A DNA stretch of 64,000 nt from Aaosphaeria pasadenensis. Its lineage: Eukaryota > Ascomycota > Dothideomycetes > Pleosporales. Shown here in pieces: positions 22,506 through 34,622 of this stretch (position 1 is its first letter; the number at the start of each line of letters is the position of its first letter). The notes beneath the pieces are model-generated. The model was given only the letters and a program-made list of their open reading frames with translations, made no database searches and was not told where the DNA came from. Made by a program: the position numbers and the translations under genes. The stretch is taken from NCBI GenBank assembly GCA_022813625.1, contig JAKLMB010000028.1, forward strand, positions 62,001 through 126,000, given 5' to 3'.

Positions 22506-24507
22506 ATGTCTGCCTCAGCACTATTAAAGAGCCGTGTCAGAAGACCGAGCTACCTGAAGAAGCTTGCGAAAGCTGAGGACCTGCTGCACCATTTCCCCAA
22601 TGGCGCTTATATCGGTTGGAGTGGCTTCACGGGTGTTGGATATCCTAAGTATGACAAACCTACTATTCCTCAACCTACTTTGCAGCCTCCCTGCATGCAC
22701 ACAGATAATTTTGACACCTGGGAAGCCCCTTTCGGCTCCTTGAGTTGCAAATTTGAGATTGTCTGAATTCCTTCCCGAGGGCGAACGGAGCATTGGAACA
22801 GCATGAGATCCACAATTCCTACCATCTATGCACGTCCGAGCTTGACCCGAACTGCACCCCCCCCATTGTTTTTCCCTAATCGTAACAACCACACATCACC
22901 CGCCACTAACGCGTAGTTTACCTCAGGAAAATCCCCACCGCACTAGCCGACCATGTCGAGAAGAATGGACTGCAGGGACAGCTCAAGTATAATCTGTTCG
23001 TTGGAGCTTCGTCGGGTGCAGAGACGGAGAACAGATGGGCGCGACTCAACATGATCGAGAGGCGGTCTCCGCATCAGGTGGGCAAGGAGATTGCAAAGGG
23101 TATCAATAATGGAAACATCAAGTTCTTCGACAAGCATCTTAGTATGTTTCCCGTGGATTTGATGTACGGGTAAGTAATTGGAGTTCTTTTCTTAGAGAAT
23201 TTGCACCTTTTGGGTGCATGCATAGAGCATTAATGCTAACATATGATCAGTTTCTATACTCTCAACAAGCCCAACAACAAGCTCGACGTCACCATCGTCG
23301 AAGCCAGTGCTATCACTGAAGATGGTGGTATCATTCCAGGAGCATCAGTCGGAGCATCGCCAGAACTCATCCAAATGGCCGACAAGATCATCATCGAAGT
23401 CAACACTGCTGCTCCATCCTTTGAGGGCCTCCACGACATCACCATGACCGATCTCCCACCCCGCCGCAAGCCTTACCTCGTCATGAGCCCCGAGGATAGG
23501 ATTGGCACTCCTCACATTCCCGTCGACCCTGAGAAAGTGGTCGCCATTGTGGAATCCGATTATCCCGACCAGACGCAACCCAATGCACCAGAGGATGCCA
23601 CCTCACGGGCAATTGCATCCAACTTGATTGAATTCCTGAAGCACGAGGTCAACCATGGCAGGCTTCCCCAGAATCTTCTCCCCATCCAGTCTGGCATTGG
23701 CAACATCGCCAACGCCGTCGTCGGTGGCCTTGCTGTAAGTTCAATCTTCCAAACTTCCGCAAACCATCATGTCACTGACTCAATACACAGTCCGGCGGAG
23801 CCAACTTCAAGAACCTCCGCGTCTGGACCGAAGTCCTCCAAGACTCCTTCCTCGATCTCTTCGACTCCGGCAACCTCGATTTCGCCACCGCAACCTCGAT
23901 CCGCTTCTCACCAGACGGCTTCCACCGCTTCTACGACAACTGGGACCAATACGCCCCCAAACTCCTCCTCCGCTCTCAGCAAGTCTCCAACTCCCCCGAG
24001 ATCATCCGCCGCCTCGGCGTCATCGGCATGAACACCCCCGTCGAAGTCGACATCTACGCGCACGCCAACTCCACCTGCGTAATGGGCTCCCGCATGCTCA
24101 ACGGCCTCGGCGGCTCCGCCGACTTCCTGCGCTCTGCAAAGTACTCTATCATGCACACGCCCTCTACCCGCCCCTCCAAAACCGACCCTACAGGCGTCTC
24201 CTGCATCGTCCCCATGTGCACGCACATCGACCAGACCGAGCACGACCTCGACGTCATCGTCACCGAGCAGGGTCTCGCCGACGTGCGCGGTCTGTCGCCG
24301 CGTGAGCGCGCGCGTGTGATTATCGAGAAGTGCGCGCATCCGGATTACAAGCCGATATTGCAGGATTACTTCGACAAGGCGGAGTTTGAGTGCTTGAGGA
24401 AGGGGTGGGGCCACGAGCCGCATTTGCTGTGGAATAGCTTTGATATGCATAGGCATTTGAATGAGCATGGGACGATGAAGCTGCCGAAGTGGGATTATAA
24501 GTCGTAG
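22506..24507 (+). CDS. ACH1: Acetyl-CoA hydrolase / CoA-transferase Ach1
   Basis: Four exons, 22506-22648, 22927-23169, 23251-23734 and 23791-24507, encode 528 residues, almost the same length as yeast Ach1 (526). The exon joins restore conserved blocks: GYPKKIPTALADHVEKNGL, DLMYGFYTLNKPNNKL and VVGGLASGGANFKN. The C-terminal half keeps EVDIYAHANSTCVMGS and VTEQGLADVRGLSPRERA, typical of class I CoA-transferases. The family moves CoA between acetyl-CoA, succinyl-CoA and propionyl-CoA in mitochondria and protects from acetate or propionyl-CoA stress; that role is inferred from homologues. The first intron (278 nt) is unusually long for this window. Confidence 0.96.
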
Positions 24508-25091
24508 GGGGGATGCAGACGCGCGACGATTATACGTATAAATGGTTACGTTTCTGGTCATTAGAGTAGGTATATTAAAAAGCAAAAAGTACAGCTGACT
24601 ATAATTCATACATGCATGTATATATACAAATGTCATATCATATACGATAACGATTTTCCTTACCCGTGCAGAGATTTGACCACCACAACTTCCCTCCAAT
24701 GCTTATGGAAATGAATGATGTCATACAATATTCACCACTTTTCTCAACATCGATAGCTAGAATGTAATAATGCAAATAGATTCATGTAAAATCCCCATAT
24801 CCATTTTCTCGACGGCATACTTGATAGCTTGAGCACGGACCTTCACATCCCCAGGAACCGGAACAACCTAAGTCCCCAGCTGACGTCTTCGACAACATCC
24901 GAGTATGTACCTACCTACACTCGACATCATCATCACTCGGCACAGCTCACATCTCGAGTCCCGGACTGGAACCATTCAACATCCCAAACATCGAGCTCTG
25001 AAGCGAGAGAAGAGACCCCGGTGCCGTTAGCAACAACCACGCTCTACGAGCAACCCGCAACCCGCAGCCGGCGCGCGCAACCAAACAAACA
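24508..25091. other. Intergenic region, PPT1 promoter side
   Basis: About 580 bp between the ACH1 stop and the PPT1 ATG, AT-rich in the first half and GC-rich near the ATG. No gene was seen. Confidence 0.5.
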
Positions 25092-26066
25092 ATGGCCCCC
25101 CTAACAGCAACAACCCTCCTCGCCCTCCTCCCAACTGCCCTCCTCGCAACACCCACCCCCAAAACCTACCAACCCTCCGACCCCCTCCCCCTCGTAATCT
25201 GGCACGGCCTAGGCGACAACTACAAAGCCGACGGCCTGCGCTCGGTCGGGGACCTCGCCGAATCCATCAACCCAGGAACCTTCATCTACTACGTGCGCCT
25301 CGACCCCTCCGCAGACTCCGACCGCACCGCGACCTTCCTCGGCAACCTCACCCTCCAACTCTCCCAAGTCTGCGCCGACCTCTCCTCCCATCCCATAATC
25401 TCCACCGCCCCCGCCATCAACGCTCTCGGTTTCTCCCAGGGCGGCCAGTTCCTACGCGGCTACGTAGAACGCTGCAACGCGCCGCCCGTCCACAACCTCG
25501 TCACCTTCGGCAGCCAGCACAACGGCATCGCGAAGTACCAGGACTGCGGGGCCTCGGACTGGCTGTGCAAGACGTGGGTGGGGCTCTTGAAGGGAAACAC
25601 GTGGTCGAACTACGTGCAATCGCGACTCGTCCCCGCGCAGTATTTCCGCAGCGTGGACGAGGGGACGGGCGACGCGAGTGAGGAGTACCTCGAGTACTCG
25701 AATTTCCTCGCGGATGTGAATAACGAGCGCGAAGCGAAGAACGAGACGTATAAGGAGAATATTGCGAGGTTGAACAAGTTCGCGATGTATGTTTTCGAGG
25801 ACGACGAGACGGTTTTCCCGAAGGAGACGGGGTGGTTCTCGCAGGTTAATGCGACGAGTGGGGAGGTGGTGGGGTTGAGGGAGAGGAGGATTTATAAGGA
25901 GGATTGGATTGGGTTGAGGAAGCTTGATGAGAAGGGTGGGTTGGTGTTTAAAACGACGAAGGGACGGCATATGGAGTTGGGGGATAAGGTGCTGACGGAT
26001 GCGTTTAGGGAGTTCTTTTCGCCTGAGGAGAATGAGGATAAGGTGGAGGAGGTCATGGAGTTGTAG
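25092..26066 (+). CDS. PPT1: Palmitoyl-protein thioesterase
   Basis: A single-exon gene of 324 residues. It begins with a hydrophobic signal peptide (about residues 1-20) and continues with PLVIWHGLGDNY, the oxyanion side of the alpha/beta hydrolase fold. The nucleophile motif GFSQGG has Ser115, and later FEDDETVFP and KGRHMEL fit the catalytic Asp and His regions. Cysteines in ERCNAPP and the CGASDWLC segment match conserved disulfides. The enzyme removes palmitate from S-acylated proteins in the lysosome/vacuole; loss of the human homologue causes infantile neuronal ceroid lipofuscinosis. This gene shows the strongest base-skew switch in the window (see findings). It is convergent with the L1-domain gene, stops about 270 bp apart. 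Confidence 0.94.
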   Translation: MAPLTATTLLALLPTALLATPTPKTYQPSDPLPLVIWHGLGDNYKADGLRSVGDLAESINPGTFIYYVRLDPSADSDRTATFLGNLTLQLSQVCADLSSHPIISTAPAINALGFSQGGQFLRGYVERCNAPPVHNLVTFGSQHNGIAKYQDCGASDWLCKTWVGLLKGNTWSNYVQSRLVPAQYFRSVDEGTGDASEEYLEYSNFLADVNNEREAKNETYKENIARLNKFAMYVFEDDETVFPKETGWFSQVNATSGEVVGLRERRIYKEDWIGLRKLDEKGGLVFKTTKGRHMELGDKVLTDAFREFFSPEENEDKVEEVMEL

Positions 26067-26337
26067 GTTTGAATTTGTGGCAGATATGTGTATATTTTTC
26101 TATGGTAGGAGTCGTTCGTTGGGGAAGGTCAATCGAAACCCTAGTATAGCGCTTTTATTCGAGATACCCAGCAAAACAAGGAAGAAGAAGCAAAATGCAA
26201 AAGAAGCAGAAGCAGGGTTGAAACTCCGTGAGAAGAACAAGAACAGGTCGTCAGAAATGGTGTGTCCCTCAACGCCGTGGTGTGATAAAATCTCATGATG
26301 ACTATGCTGCTATGTGTGGTGGATGAGGAGGAGGATA

Positions 26338-27589
26338 TCATGCAATCAACGGCGTCTGGACCGACTTCAACGCATCCTGCTTCAGCTTCTTCCGGCTCGC
26401 CTTGCTGATGCTGCGGGACTCCTTGTCCTTGGCCGAGTCCTTCGCCTTGGACTTCTTGGCCGCGGCGAACTGCTCCCTGCGCTCGGCGAGCTCGTCGTCG
26501 TCGAGCAGCTCCTCCTCCCACGCATCCCACTTCCTCTTCTTCTCGCTGGGGCCGACCTCCTTGGGCGCGGGCTTCCACGGCTCCTCGAGCACCTGCGCCT
26601 CGTCGGCCCAGAGCTCGTCGGCGAGCCAGATGGGCAGCGCCATGGTGGCCGGGCCCTTGATGTGGAGCGCGCGGACGTTGCGCCAGCCGTTAGTGACGAA
26701 CTTGGAGACGACGGCATTGACGGCGGCCTCGATGTTCTCCTGGATCTGCTGGGGCTGCTGCGAGAGCTTTCCGACGCGGATGGAGGTGGTGGCCGAGGGG
26801 CTGAGGTGGACGTAGGTGCTCGACAGCGCGGACTCGATCTCCTTGGCGACGTCCTCGGGCTTCTTCGCGACGTACTTCCTCTTGCCGTCCTTGTCCTTGG
26901 GGGTCTGCACGGAGAGCGTGACGGGGACGGGCCGCTTGCCTTTGCCCTTGTAGAATGTGCTGCCGAGGACTTTGCTGAGGTTGTCGGTCACGCGGTCGTC
27001 CGCGAGGAAGAGGTCGTACTCGGCGAGGAGCTGGCGGCGCGTCTCGTAGGTCTTGTACTTCTTCTTGAGTTTGTCGACGCCGATTACTCGGTGGACTTTG
27101 GCGCGGACGTCTTCCGGGAAGGCATCGGCTGCGACGATGTTCTTGTACTCGCGCTGGGGGTCTGCGACAATGAGGCAGATGCGGATCTCACTGGGCTGGA
27201 TGGTGTGGGGGAGTGCGCTGCGGGACATGTCAATGTGTGGCCGAAAATCTGGTACGGCAAACCTACATCTTGTTCGGCCTCAGTCTGTTGTTATCTTTGA
27301 CGTGCTGCTTGGTGGTGAGGTTGAGGAAAATGGCAGCGTCACTCGTCTCCGGCTCGTCCTCGTCGGCTGCAAGATTCTTCTTGCTCGCCTTCTCCTCCTT
27401 CTCCTGGGCATGCTTCTTCATGTGCGCAATGAGTGCAGTGGCCGCACGCTCGACTTGCGCCGGGTCGAGTTGGTACGGTGTGCCATTGGAAACCTTGCTG
27501 GTGAGCGGTGCCTCGGGTTTCGATTTGGCGACACTGGTCTCCGACTTCTTGGGGGTATCCGTCTTCTTTGCTTGCTTTGATCTGGCCAT
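26338..27589 (-). CDS. L1-domain ribosome biogenesis protein (Utp30/Cic1-like)
   Basis: Two minus-strand exons, 27267-27589 and 26338-27217, encode 400 residues. The 49-nt intron (GTAGGT donor, CGCAG acceptor) joins RLRPNK to IALPHTIQPSEIRICLIV, giving the first strand of a ribosomal L1-like domain. The domain continues with VADPQREYKNIV, LLAEYDLFLADDRV and LGSTFYKGKGKRPVPV. The C-terminus is lysine-rich (KKSKAKDSAKDKES), as in nucleolar factors. Homologues include yeast Utp30 and Cic1 and human RSL1D1, which bind pre-rRNA in pre-ribosomes. I cannot choose between the Utp30 and Cic1 orthology groups from sequence alone. Confidence 0.88.
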
Positions 27590-30500
27590 GGTTGTGTGTG
27601 TGTTTTGGGGTTCTGGTCAATGGTCACTGGCTGCTGCTGCACGGCTGTTGTCTCGATGAACTTTTTTTTGCAGACTAGGGTCCTCAGACCCCGGCTTGCG
27701 GCGATACCATTTTCCGCGGCCCCGCGCTTACCTGACTTCCTGATCGGGAAGAATTGCTGCGGTCTGCCAGCCAATCAGCGCGCGGTACAACTCAACAGCA
27801 TTACCTTGCATTACCTCGTAGTATATTATTCGATGTAGGCGCGAACTCCCTCGACGCTGGTCGAAGAAAACGAATATGATATATCTCTTCTCTTATTCTA
27901 ATGTTACCATAGTATTTTGTGCCTGTTCTATCTCGTCTATTTGGCTGCCTTTACGTGTGTCGCGCAGGGTACTTGTAGCGCGAAATCTTGGGGCTGAGAG
28001 CAGCGTTCATCCTAGAGAGTTGACAGGGCCATAAGATGTCGCGCGCCGGTAACAACATTCAAAGAGGGCCTTCGTAGACTGTACTGTCTGCATCGGCGTA
28101 TAATCAAAGCGCATGGCCCAGTAAATCCATAGTGAAGCGTCCTTCTTGGTACCAGTCCATTAGATAATTTCTCTGAAGCATGATTGGCAAGGTTCCCAGC
28201 GCGGGGGCGGTGGTAGGGTTTGACGGCGTTAAGGTCAGATGTCGCGCCCTCTGAGAGAGATAAGTGACGACATGGTATATTGGCAAGACAGGGAGCATTC
28301 TATATGGGTTGCTTGTTCCAATGGCTTGTCGTGCCAATAGATCAGACAAATACTTTTCACAAGCTGCAGCGAGCATTCTTCCGTAACGGGAAAGATTAGT
28401 TTCCCGCGCCCATCAGCCAATCAACACGTTGTATTTCAACGACACGACCAAAAGCGTCCACCCGCCAATTGTCCTGTCACAGGCTCCCGTCCGAACAGAA
28501 GCCATTCACATTCAATTGCAACAGGCACGACTTATATCGAATAACCCCCGTCAAGCATACGCGCACCAGCACAGCACAGCACAGCATGGCCCCGCGCCAG
28601 TTACACGATTGTCGATGCTGAAACCCGTTGTCGCGAATCCCCCTCTCGCTCCACGACCATTGCGCGAAAGCACAGGCAGCCGAACAAAGTGGAGAGGATT
28701 AATACAAGTTTACTTGCTTAGCAGGAAGGGCCCGTTCGGTGGTCCAACGCAACGCAACGCAACGCAACGCAACGCAAAGAGACCCAGCCCCGAATGCAAG
28801 CCATTTCCGAGGTCTTTGTCTTTGCTTACAGTAACTTACTCTGTACGTAGTATTGGAGTTAGACTACATGGAGTTCTCCATACATGCATGCAACAGAAAT
28901 TTTCTTTTTCTTGTCTTTTTGTGTAGAGGCGTGATGTTGTATGCTGCTTAGGGAGCATCCACGTCCCACCACCTTTTTTTGCGTCCGATGTTTTGGGCAC
29001 GATTGAAAGACATCTGGGGACGAATTTGTGCACATACAGTACACAAATGTTTTAGACGAGATGCAGAGTGAGATTTCGGGTGTCAGCAGGGCGGTGCTCG
29101 GGAGGGGCCAGTACGAGTAGGTAATGAGCGACAAAATGCAGGCTGCCGTCATGGAAACGGGACAGTACATGATGAAGTCCTTGTCAAGTAATATTTCGTA
29201 TAGGTTTCCTCGATTGCAATGATCTGGCGCCAGCTGGACAAAGAAACCACACCGACAATGCGACTATTTCCAAGGTAGAGCTCGTATACGGAGTAGTCAA
29301 TTCAAGAATTTGTGTAAGCTGTAGGGTACACAGCAGTTACGGGGATTCGCTAATTGAACGTGATGGCGTAAGAGACGAGAGACAATAGAGACAAGAGGAG
29401 GGGTTGGGAAGCGGGTCAATTGAGGACAGACAAGACAACCAACTCACTAATTACATTACTGACTGGGTCTGCAGGATGCCGAGCGAATGACAAGCATGAC
29501 GGGAAACAGGAGAGGAACATTTGTTCCATCACAGGGCAGAAGCGAACCATAATTACCTGCTTGCCTGCCCTTGTTCTTGTTCCTGTGCTTTTATTGTGCT
29601 ATTGTGCACGAGCACGGGTCCGTCTGGGATTCGTGTGGGAAGGGTTCTAGACATGGGCGCGCGTGTGCGTGTAATCGGTGTAGTCACTCAACTCTCAAGG
29701 TGGATACCTCCTAGAAACATAAAAAGAGATCGAGTGAGACAAAGAGAGGAATTCTGGAATGATAAATAATAATTATTCTCATCGATACGTGACTGATTGA
29801 CTTACCATTGAGTAGACTAGGGAGGAGGATATTTACCCATTTACCTAGTTAACATCCGGTGACCGACTACTGCGAGTAACTACTCTGCTAGCCGGTGAGG
29901 GGAAAGCTAGGAAGAGAATATGCAATAGCAATACGTGGGAAAGAATCATGACGTGAATTGATAATTGTTATGTAGGCAGATACTCTGTGAACCAGAGGGA
30001 AAGAATTGAACCGAGTGAATGCAATTGACTTGTGTCTGCGAAGTGTGTATGTATCTTCGTCTGGGAGTCTTCTTATATATGATCAACGCAGGATGGGATA
30101 GACTTTAAAAGTAGTTAAGAAGGTTAATTAATAGTTAATTCGAGTAAGGAGCAGAGTTGAAGAGTAATAGTAAGAGGAGGGTAGAGTAATGTGAATACTA
30201 ATAGGGCACGGTTGAAGTCGCGTCTCTCGAATGTGGTAGGCGAAGAAATCTCCACCCATTCTGGCACGGCACCTTCCCAGCACGACCGCGCCTGACCTTC
30301 ACACACACGTAACCGCGTTTCTCCACCTACCACCACCACCTACCACCACCTTACCACCTAACCTCCTCTCCTCCCACAGACCTCACCTCATGGGCCTAAT
30401 ACTCGCGGCCACTTCTCTCTGACCTCTCTTCTCCTCATCCTCACACTTCTTCTTCTCTCTCTCCATACACCTTACCGACTGCGAGTTCATCCAGCCGTCG

Positions 30501-30640
30501 CTCGCCATCCGGCTGTCCGCTTCTCTCCTACCTCGCTCTCTCCTCTCTACCGACGTCTGCTGGTCCCTCACCCACACGACACGCCCGCTGCGCGTCGAAA
30601 AGACTTCTCTTTATTCCTCCTACCTAACCCCTCCCCAGTC
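27590..30640. other. Large intergenic region
   Basis: Three kilobases without a recognisable gene. It holds a CAACG microsatellite at 28745, AT-rich sequence near 30050-30150, and a strongly pyrimidine-rich stretch on the plus strand from about 30290 to 30640 that is probably the leader and promoter of the FHA gene. A frame at 28429-28926 crosses the microsatellite and is probably chance. Confidence 0.55.
28745..28774. repeat. CAACG microsatellite, six units
   Basis: Six perfect tandem copies of the pentamer CAACG are visible, followed by CAAAG. It lies in the gene-free stretch upstream of the L1-domain gene. Confidence 0.95.
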
Positions 30641-32292
30641 ATGAATTCTCCAGGTGGTTCTGCACCACAATCGCTCGTGGGAGGAAGCATGGAGAGGTCA
30701 CCCGAGCAGACCAAGAAGCCCTCGCTGCTGCCGGCCTTCGAACCCCTCTCGTCTTCACCCTTCCCGCGTCCACAGTCTGCCAAACGCAAATATAACGAGG
30801 ATTCGCCTTCTTACCCAAAGCAGCAGCTCAAGTACTATCCCACGCCAGTACCGACTTCTTCAACTGGCATCTTTCCTTCCTCCTCTCCTCAGCATTCGCG
30901 TGCAGGCCTGGCCCAAACCATCTCGGCCCTATCAGAGCGTGTCCCTCTGGGAGACGTACCTTCCCTCGACCTGCCTGCCAATGGTGACATTGTCCGCATG
31001 GGAAGGTCTTCCAATTCTTCCGACTATCAGCTCTCTGCCAATCGCCTCATCTCTCGTGTTCACGTTCAGGCTGCGTATCACGGTCCCAACGCGTCGTGCC
31101 CACACGGATTCGTCGAGGTTGAATGCTTGGGTTGGAATGGTGCTAAGATCCACTGCAAAGGGCATGTTTACGAGCTATGCAAAGGCGAGACGTATGTGTC
31201 GGAGAATCCAGATTCGGAAATCATGCTGGATGTACAGGATGCTCGAGTCATGATCTTGTGGCCGACCAATGCAGGAAGGGCTGTGAATGGAACTTGGGAT
31301 TCCGAGGACGATATATCGCCAACCCGTCGCCCTGCCATGGACCAACTCGCATCCAGCCCTCCCGTCATCCCTCGCTCGCCCGTGTCCCAGTCTCCCATTC
31401 GCCAACCTAACTTCATGGGGTTGGGAGCTCCCATCGCCCCTGCTCCATCCCCCGCGCCCGTTCGAATCTTCGAGGATGATGAGGAAGCAGGAGGTGTCCG
31501 TCTTGAGCCCACCCCAGATAGTCCTACTCCTGCCGAGGCTACTTTCATTCGCACTACTCCTACACGCTCTTCTGTGGCTCCAGGCTCGGCTGTCAAAGAT
31601 TCTAGGTCGAGTATCTTGTCGTCCTTTTCAGACGACTTCTCTGATAACGACGAGGAGAACGACCCTGTTGTCCACTCCTTCGGTCCATTCGGTGACAATC
31701 TCCTTCCTCGACTCGAGTCATTCAAGACGTCCACTCCGACTCAAGGGAGTGCGTCTGCTCAGCGACACCGCAAGGTTCTTCGACCATCCCCTTCCCCCAA
31801 GCGTCGCTCATTCACCGAGTCGATCCATTTCAAGGAATCGCCTATCAAGAATCATGTCATCAACCAGCTTGCTTTCTCGCGAGTTCACTCGATCCCGCTC
31901 TCACTCATTCACGGTAACCTTCCTGCCGAGTTAAGAGCTTGTGCCAACAAGCTTGTCGATGGGGACAAGACTCCAACGAAGAATGATCCTTCCCCATCCA
32001 CTCTGCCACTCAGCAAACAGGAACTCAAGTCGCTCATGGATACTATCCCTTGTGTTGGTGAAATCCCCCGCTCAGGCAAGGATGCTGCAGGCAAGGCTCT
32101 GGAGAACGAATTCTATTACGTCCCTGAAATGGATACGGACCCGATGAGGCGGGAGGCCGTCACTGGCAGCTTCCGTGGTACCGGTCTCAGAGCAGTCAGA
32201 AAACAGCACAAGGTACGTTCACAAGCTTTGCTTCCAAACTCATCGTTGCTAATATGATGCAGCAATATTACTGGAAGAAGCCGCGTGTCTAG
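30641..32292 (+). CDS. FHA-domain protein, Tos4/Plm2-like
   Basis: Two exons, 30641-32212 and 32263-32292, give 533 residues. The 50-nt intron (GTACGT, branch GCTAAT, GCAG) is followed by a final exon of only 30 nt coding QYYWKKPRV. The FHA domain occupies about residues 100-205 and keeps the phosphothreonine-binding residues in MGRSSN (R122) and SRVHVQ (S139, H142-area). The rest is disordered with many S/T-P sites. The end RAVRKQHKQYYWKKPR resembles the C-terminal signature I associate with Tos4/Plm2-type proteins, which are SBF/MBF targets acting in G1/S transcription and checkpoint response. The FHA call is firm and the Tos4 assignment moderate. Confidence 0.85.
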
Positions 32293-34622
32293 AGATCACA
32301 TCTCAACGTTTTAGCACACTCGCATATTCCGAAGTCTCCTATCGATGACCATTCACGATTACAAGTCCATTGTAAACACCCATCCGACCTCCTCTTATAT
32401 AACAACCTGGTGGCTACCTGCCGGGATCTCTCCCCACACCACCCCTTCTCACTGCATAGCGACGGAGTTTTTGTCGATACCACTGGCATACTATTTCCTC
32501 TTTTGTCTAGATCGACACCTTTTCAATTCACCATTTCACCCTTGTTTCCTTTTTTTTCTCTTTGATTCTGTACCAGTATTGTCCAAAATCTCCAAGCCCT
32601 CCCCTGGATTCATCATTGTCTCAATGCATTCAAGGTGTAGGAGATTTTTTGGGTCATCATGGTGCTTTCCTTGGTTTTCCATCCATTTTCATGCAACCTG
32701 CTTCCCTTATCTCATTCTCCTTTGCATCACCGTGTTATACGGAGCTATCCACGCCTACTGTGACCGCCCTCCTCGCAGATATGCACGCGTTCCTACCCGA
32801 CATGCCTCGCGTGTATACCCATTGCTATCCATCGGAGGATATCACTGAACGGGCATTCATGGTCTGGTTGGACTCATGAAGAGGAGGTAGTATTAGGCGC
32901 ACTGACTTGGTTATGGAAAAGACTGCCCAGGCTCGCGTTCTCTACGCTGATAGAACTTCCTGTCAGGATACAGTCTGCTGTATTCAATTTCACCACGTAC
33001 ATGAGAAAGGATTATGCGCCCGAGGCTTTGCATTGGTGGTCTTTTCGTTTTCCCTTCCTTCTCTCGAGTTTTCCTGCATCATCATCACACCACACAGGGA
33101 GAGGAAAGGGCGCGGCGGTATTGGAAAAAGTGGGAACGATGGTGTTATCTGTATTTGGCCAACCTTTTTTGAAGACATGAAAATGAGAGTGTAGCAAAAT
33201 TTTCCAAAAGAAGCAAATTTTCAGAAAAATGACCCTATCCTTGCGCGTGCTCCCCCATCTGCGCGTGCTTGATCGCCTATGTTACCCACACACGTGCATC
33301 TATCTCATTGAATAGCGAAAAAAAGAAAAAAACCCTTGACCACAGTTAAGAAGTTGCGTGCCCCTGCCCCTCCTAACGAAACTCACGGCTCCGAAGAAAT
33401 AAAGAAATTTGTGTCTTTCCGTCCTACATCTCTATGCACTGATGTCACTTATCACTACCACGACGCGCGCCCCCGCCATCCATACCTCCCACCCAGCGCG
33501 CTCGCGTCTGAGTCCCGTCCTAAGTGAGGCACCAACAAAGCGAAATGCCACACACGCCCATACGCGCTCACACACACGTACCGCACGATAAAGAAAAAAC
33601 CACGAAGAAAGAATACATCAGTACGATAGCATACCCGACATAGAGAAAGGAAAGGACTCGGCGAGATGATGCTTTAAATCTTGGGGGCGAGAACGAGACG
33701 AGGACGGCAATCAGGACTCGAGAGGAACCATGGAACACAACGACATGATGATGGGTCTGGTTTGTTCCTTCAACCCTCTGTAATTGGGAAGGTGGTTTCG
33801 TGAGGTGGTGATAGAAAGGTATTTGCTATTCGTGACTATCACACTATCGTACGTGGAAATGTGAATGTGAGATTGTGTGAGATTGGGTGGAAAACAATGA
33901 CGTCATGTGATACCGATACGAGTGTGGCGCGAAGGCACGTGACGTTCGCCCCACCAATTCGCCGGCTGGGTTTTTTTTCGCTGTCTGCGCCACCTTTTCA
34001 GGCTGGTGGTTCTTTTTTGGAGCGTGATAAGTGGATTGTTTTGAACATGATGATTTTGAATTGGAGTTTTCTGGGAGTGTATGAGTGAGGATTAGAAAGA
34101 GGTCACGGCGTGTGTAGAGGTGGTGGTGGATAGATGGTTTGATGGAAGGGTATGTGTCTCTCCACGGCAGGGTTTGTTAGTTATTGTTAGGAAGTGACTT
34201 CGAAGTGACTGGACTTTCTTTGCATCTTGAAGGTCGGTCGTTGTCTTTGCAGTCGAGAACGGCGTCCATCCATCCGAAAGATCCTCAACAGCATGTATCT
34301 AGTAAGTAAGGGACGAATGAGAGCAAAACACAAAGAAAAGCAGAGGTCGGCGTGGTGTTTGGTTTTTTTCTTCTTTTTGATATTGAAAATTCGATTTCGT
34401 TATCTTGGTTTCTCGTTGCATGCAATCGTTGGATCCCTTTCCCCCTCTTCCCCTTTTTGTTATTTAAATGCCCTTTTCTCCCCGCCCTTCACAGCGCTTG
34501 GGGTGATAGAGAGCGAAAGAGGAGCAAAAGAAAAAAGCAAACAAGATAAGTCCGTCCGCCGTAAGAAGAGGACAAGAAAACGCCTTGATACCCGCCAGGA
34601 ATTTGAGGAGGGGGCGAATAAT
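32293..34622. other. Intergenic region between convergent genes
   Basis: About 2.3 kb between the FHA gene and the minus-strand stop of the ubiquitin fusion gene. Short frames on both strands overlap each other and show no family motif. Poly-T and T-rich tracts occur around 32480-32660 and 34350-34460. Confidence 0.5.

Noticed and set aside
26314..27300. 328-residue plus-strand open frame
   Set aside because: It is antisense to the L1-domain gene and is a leucine/glycine-rich mirror of lysine and acid codons; the minus-strand protein has clear family motifs.
28429..28926. Plus-strand frame across the CAACG repeat
   Set aside because: It is made largely of translated microsatellite and has no conserved motif.
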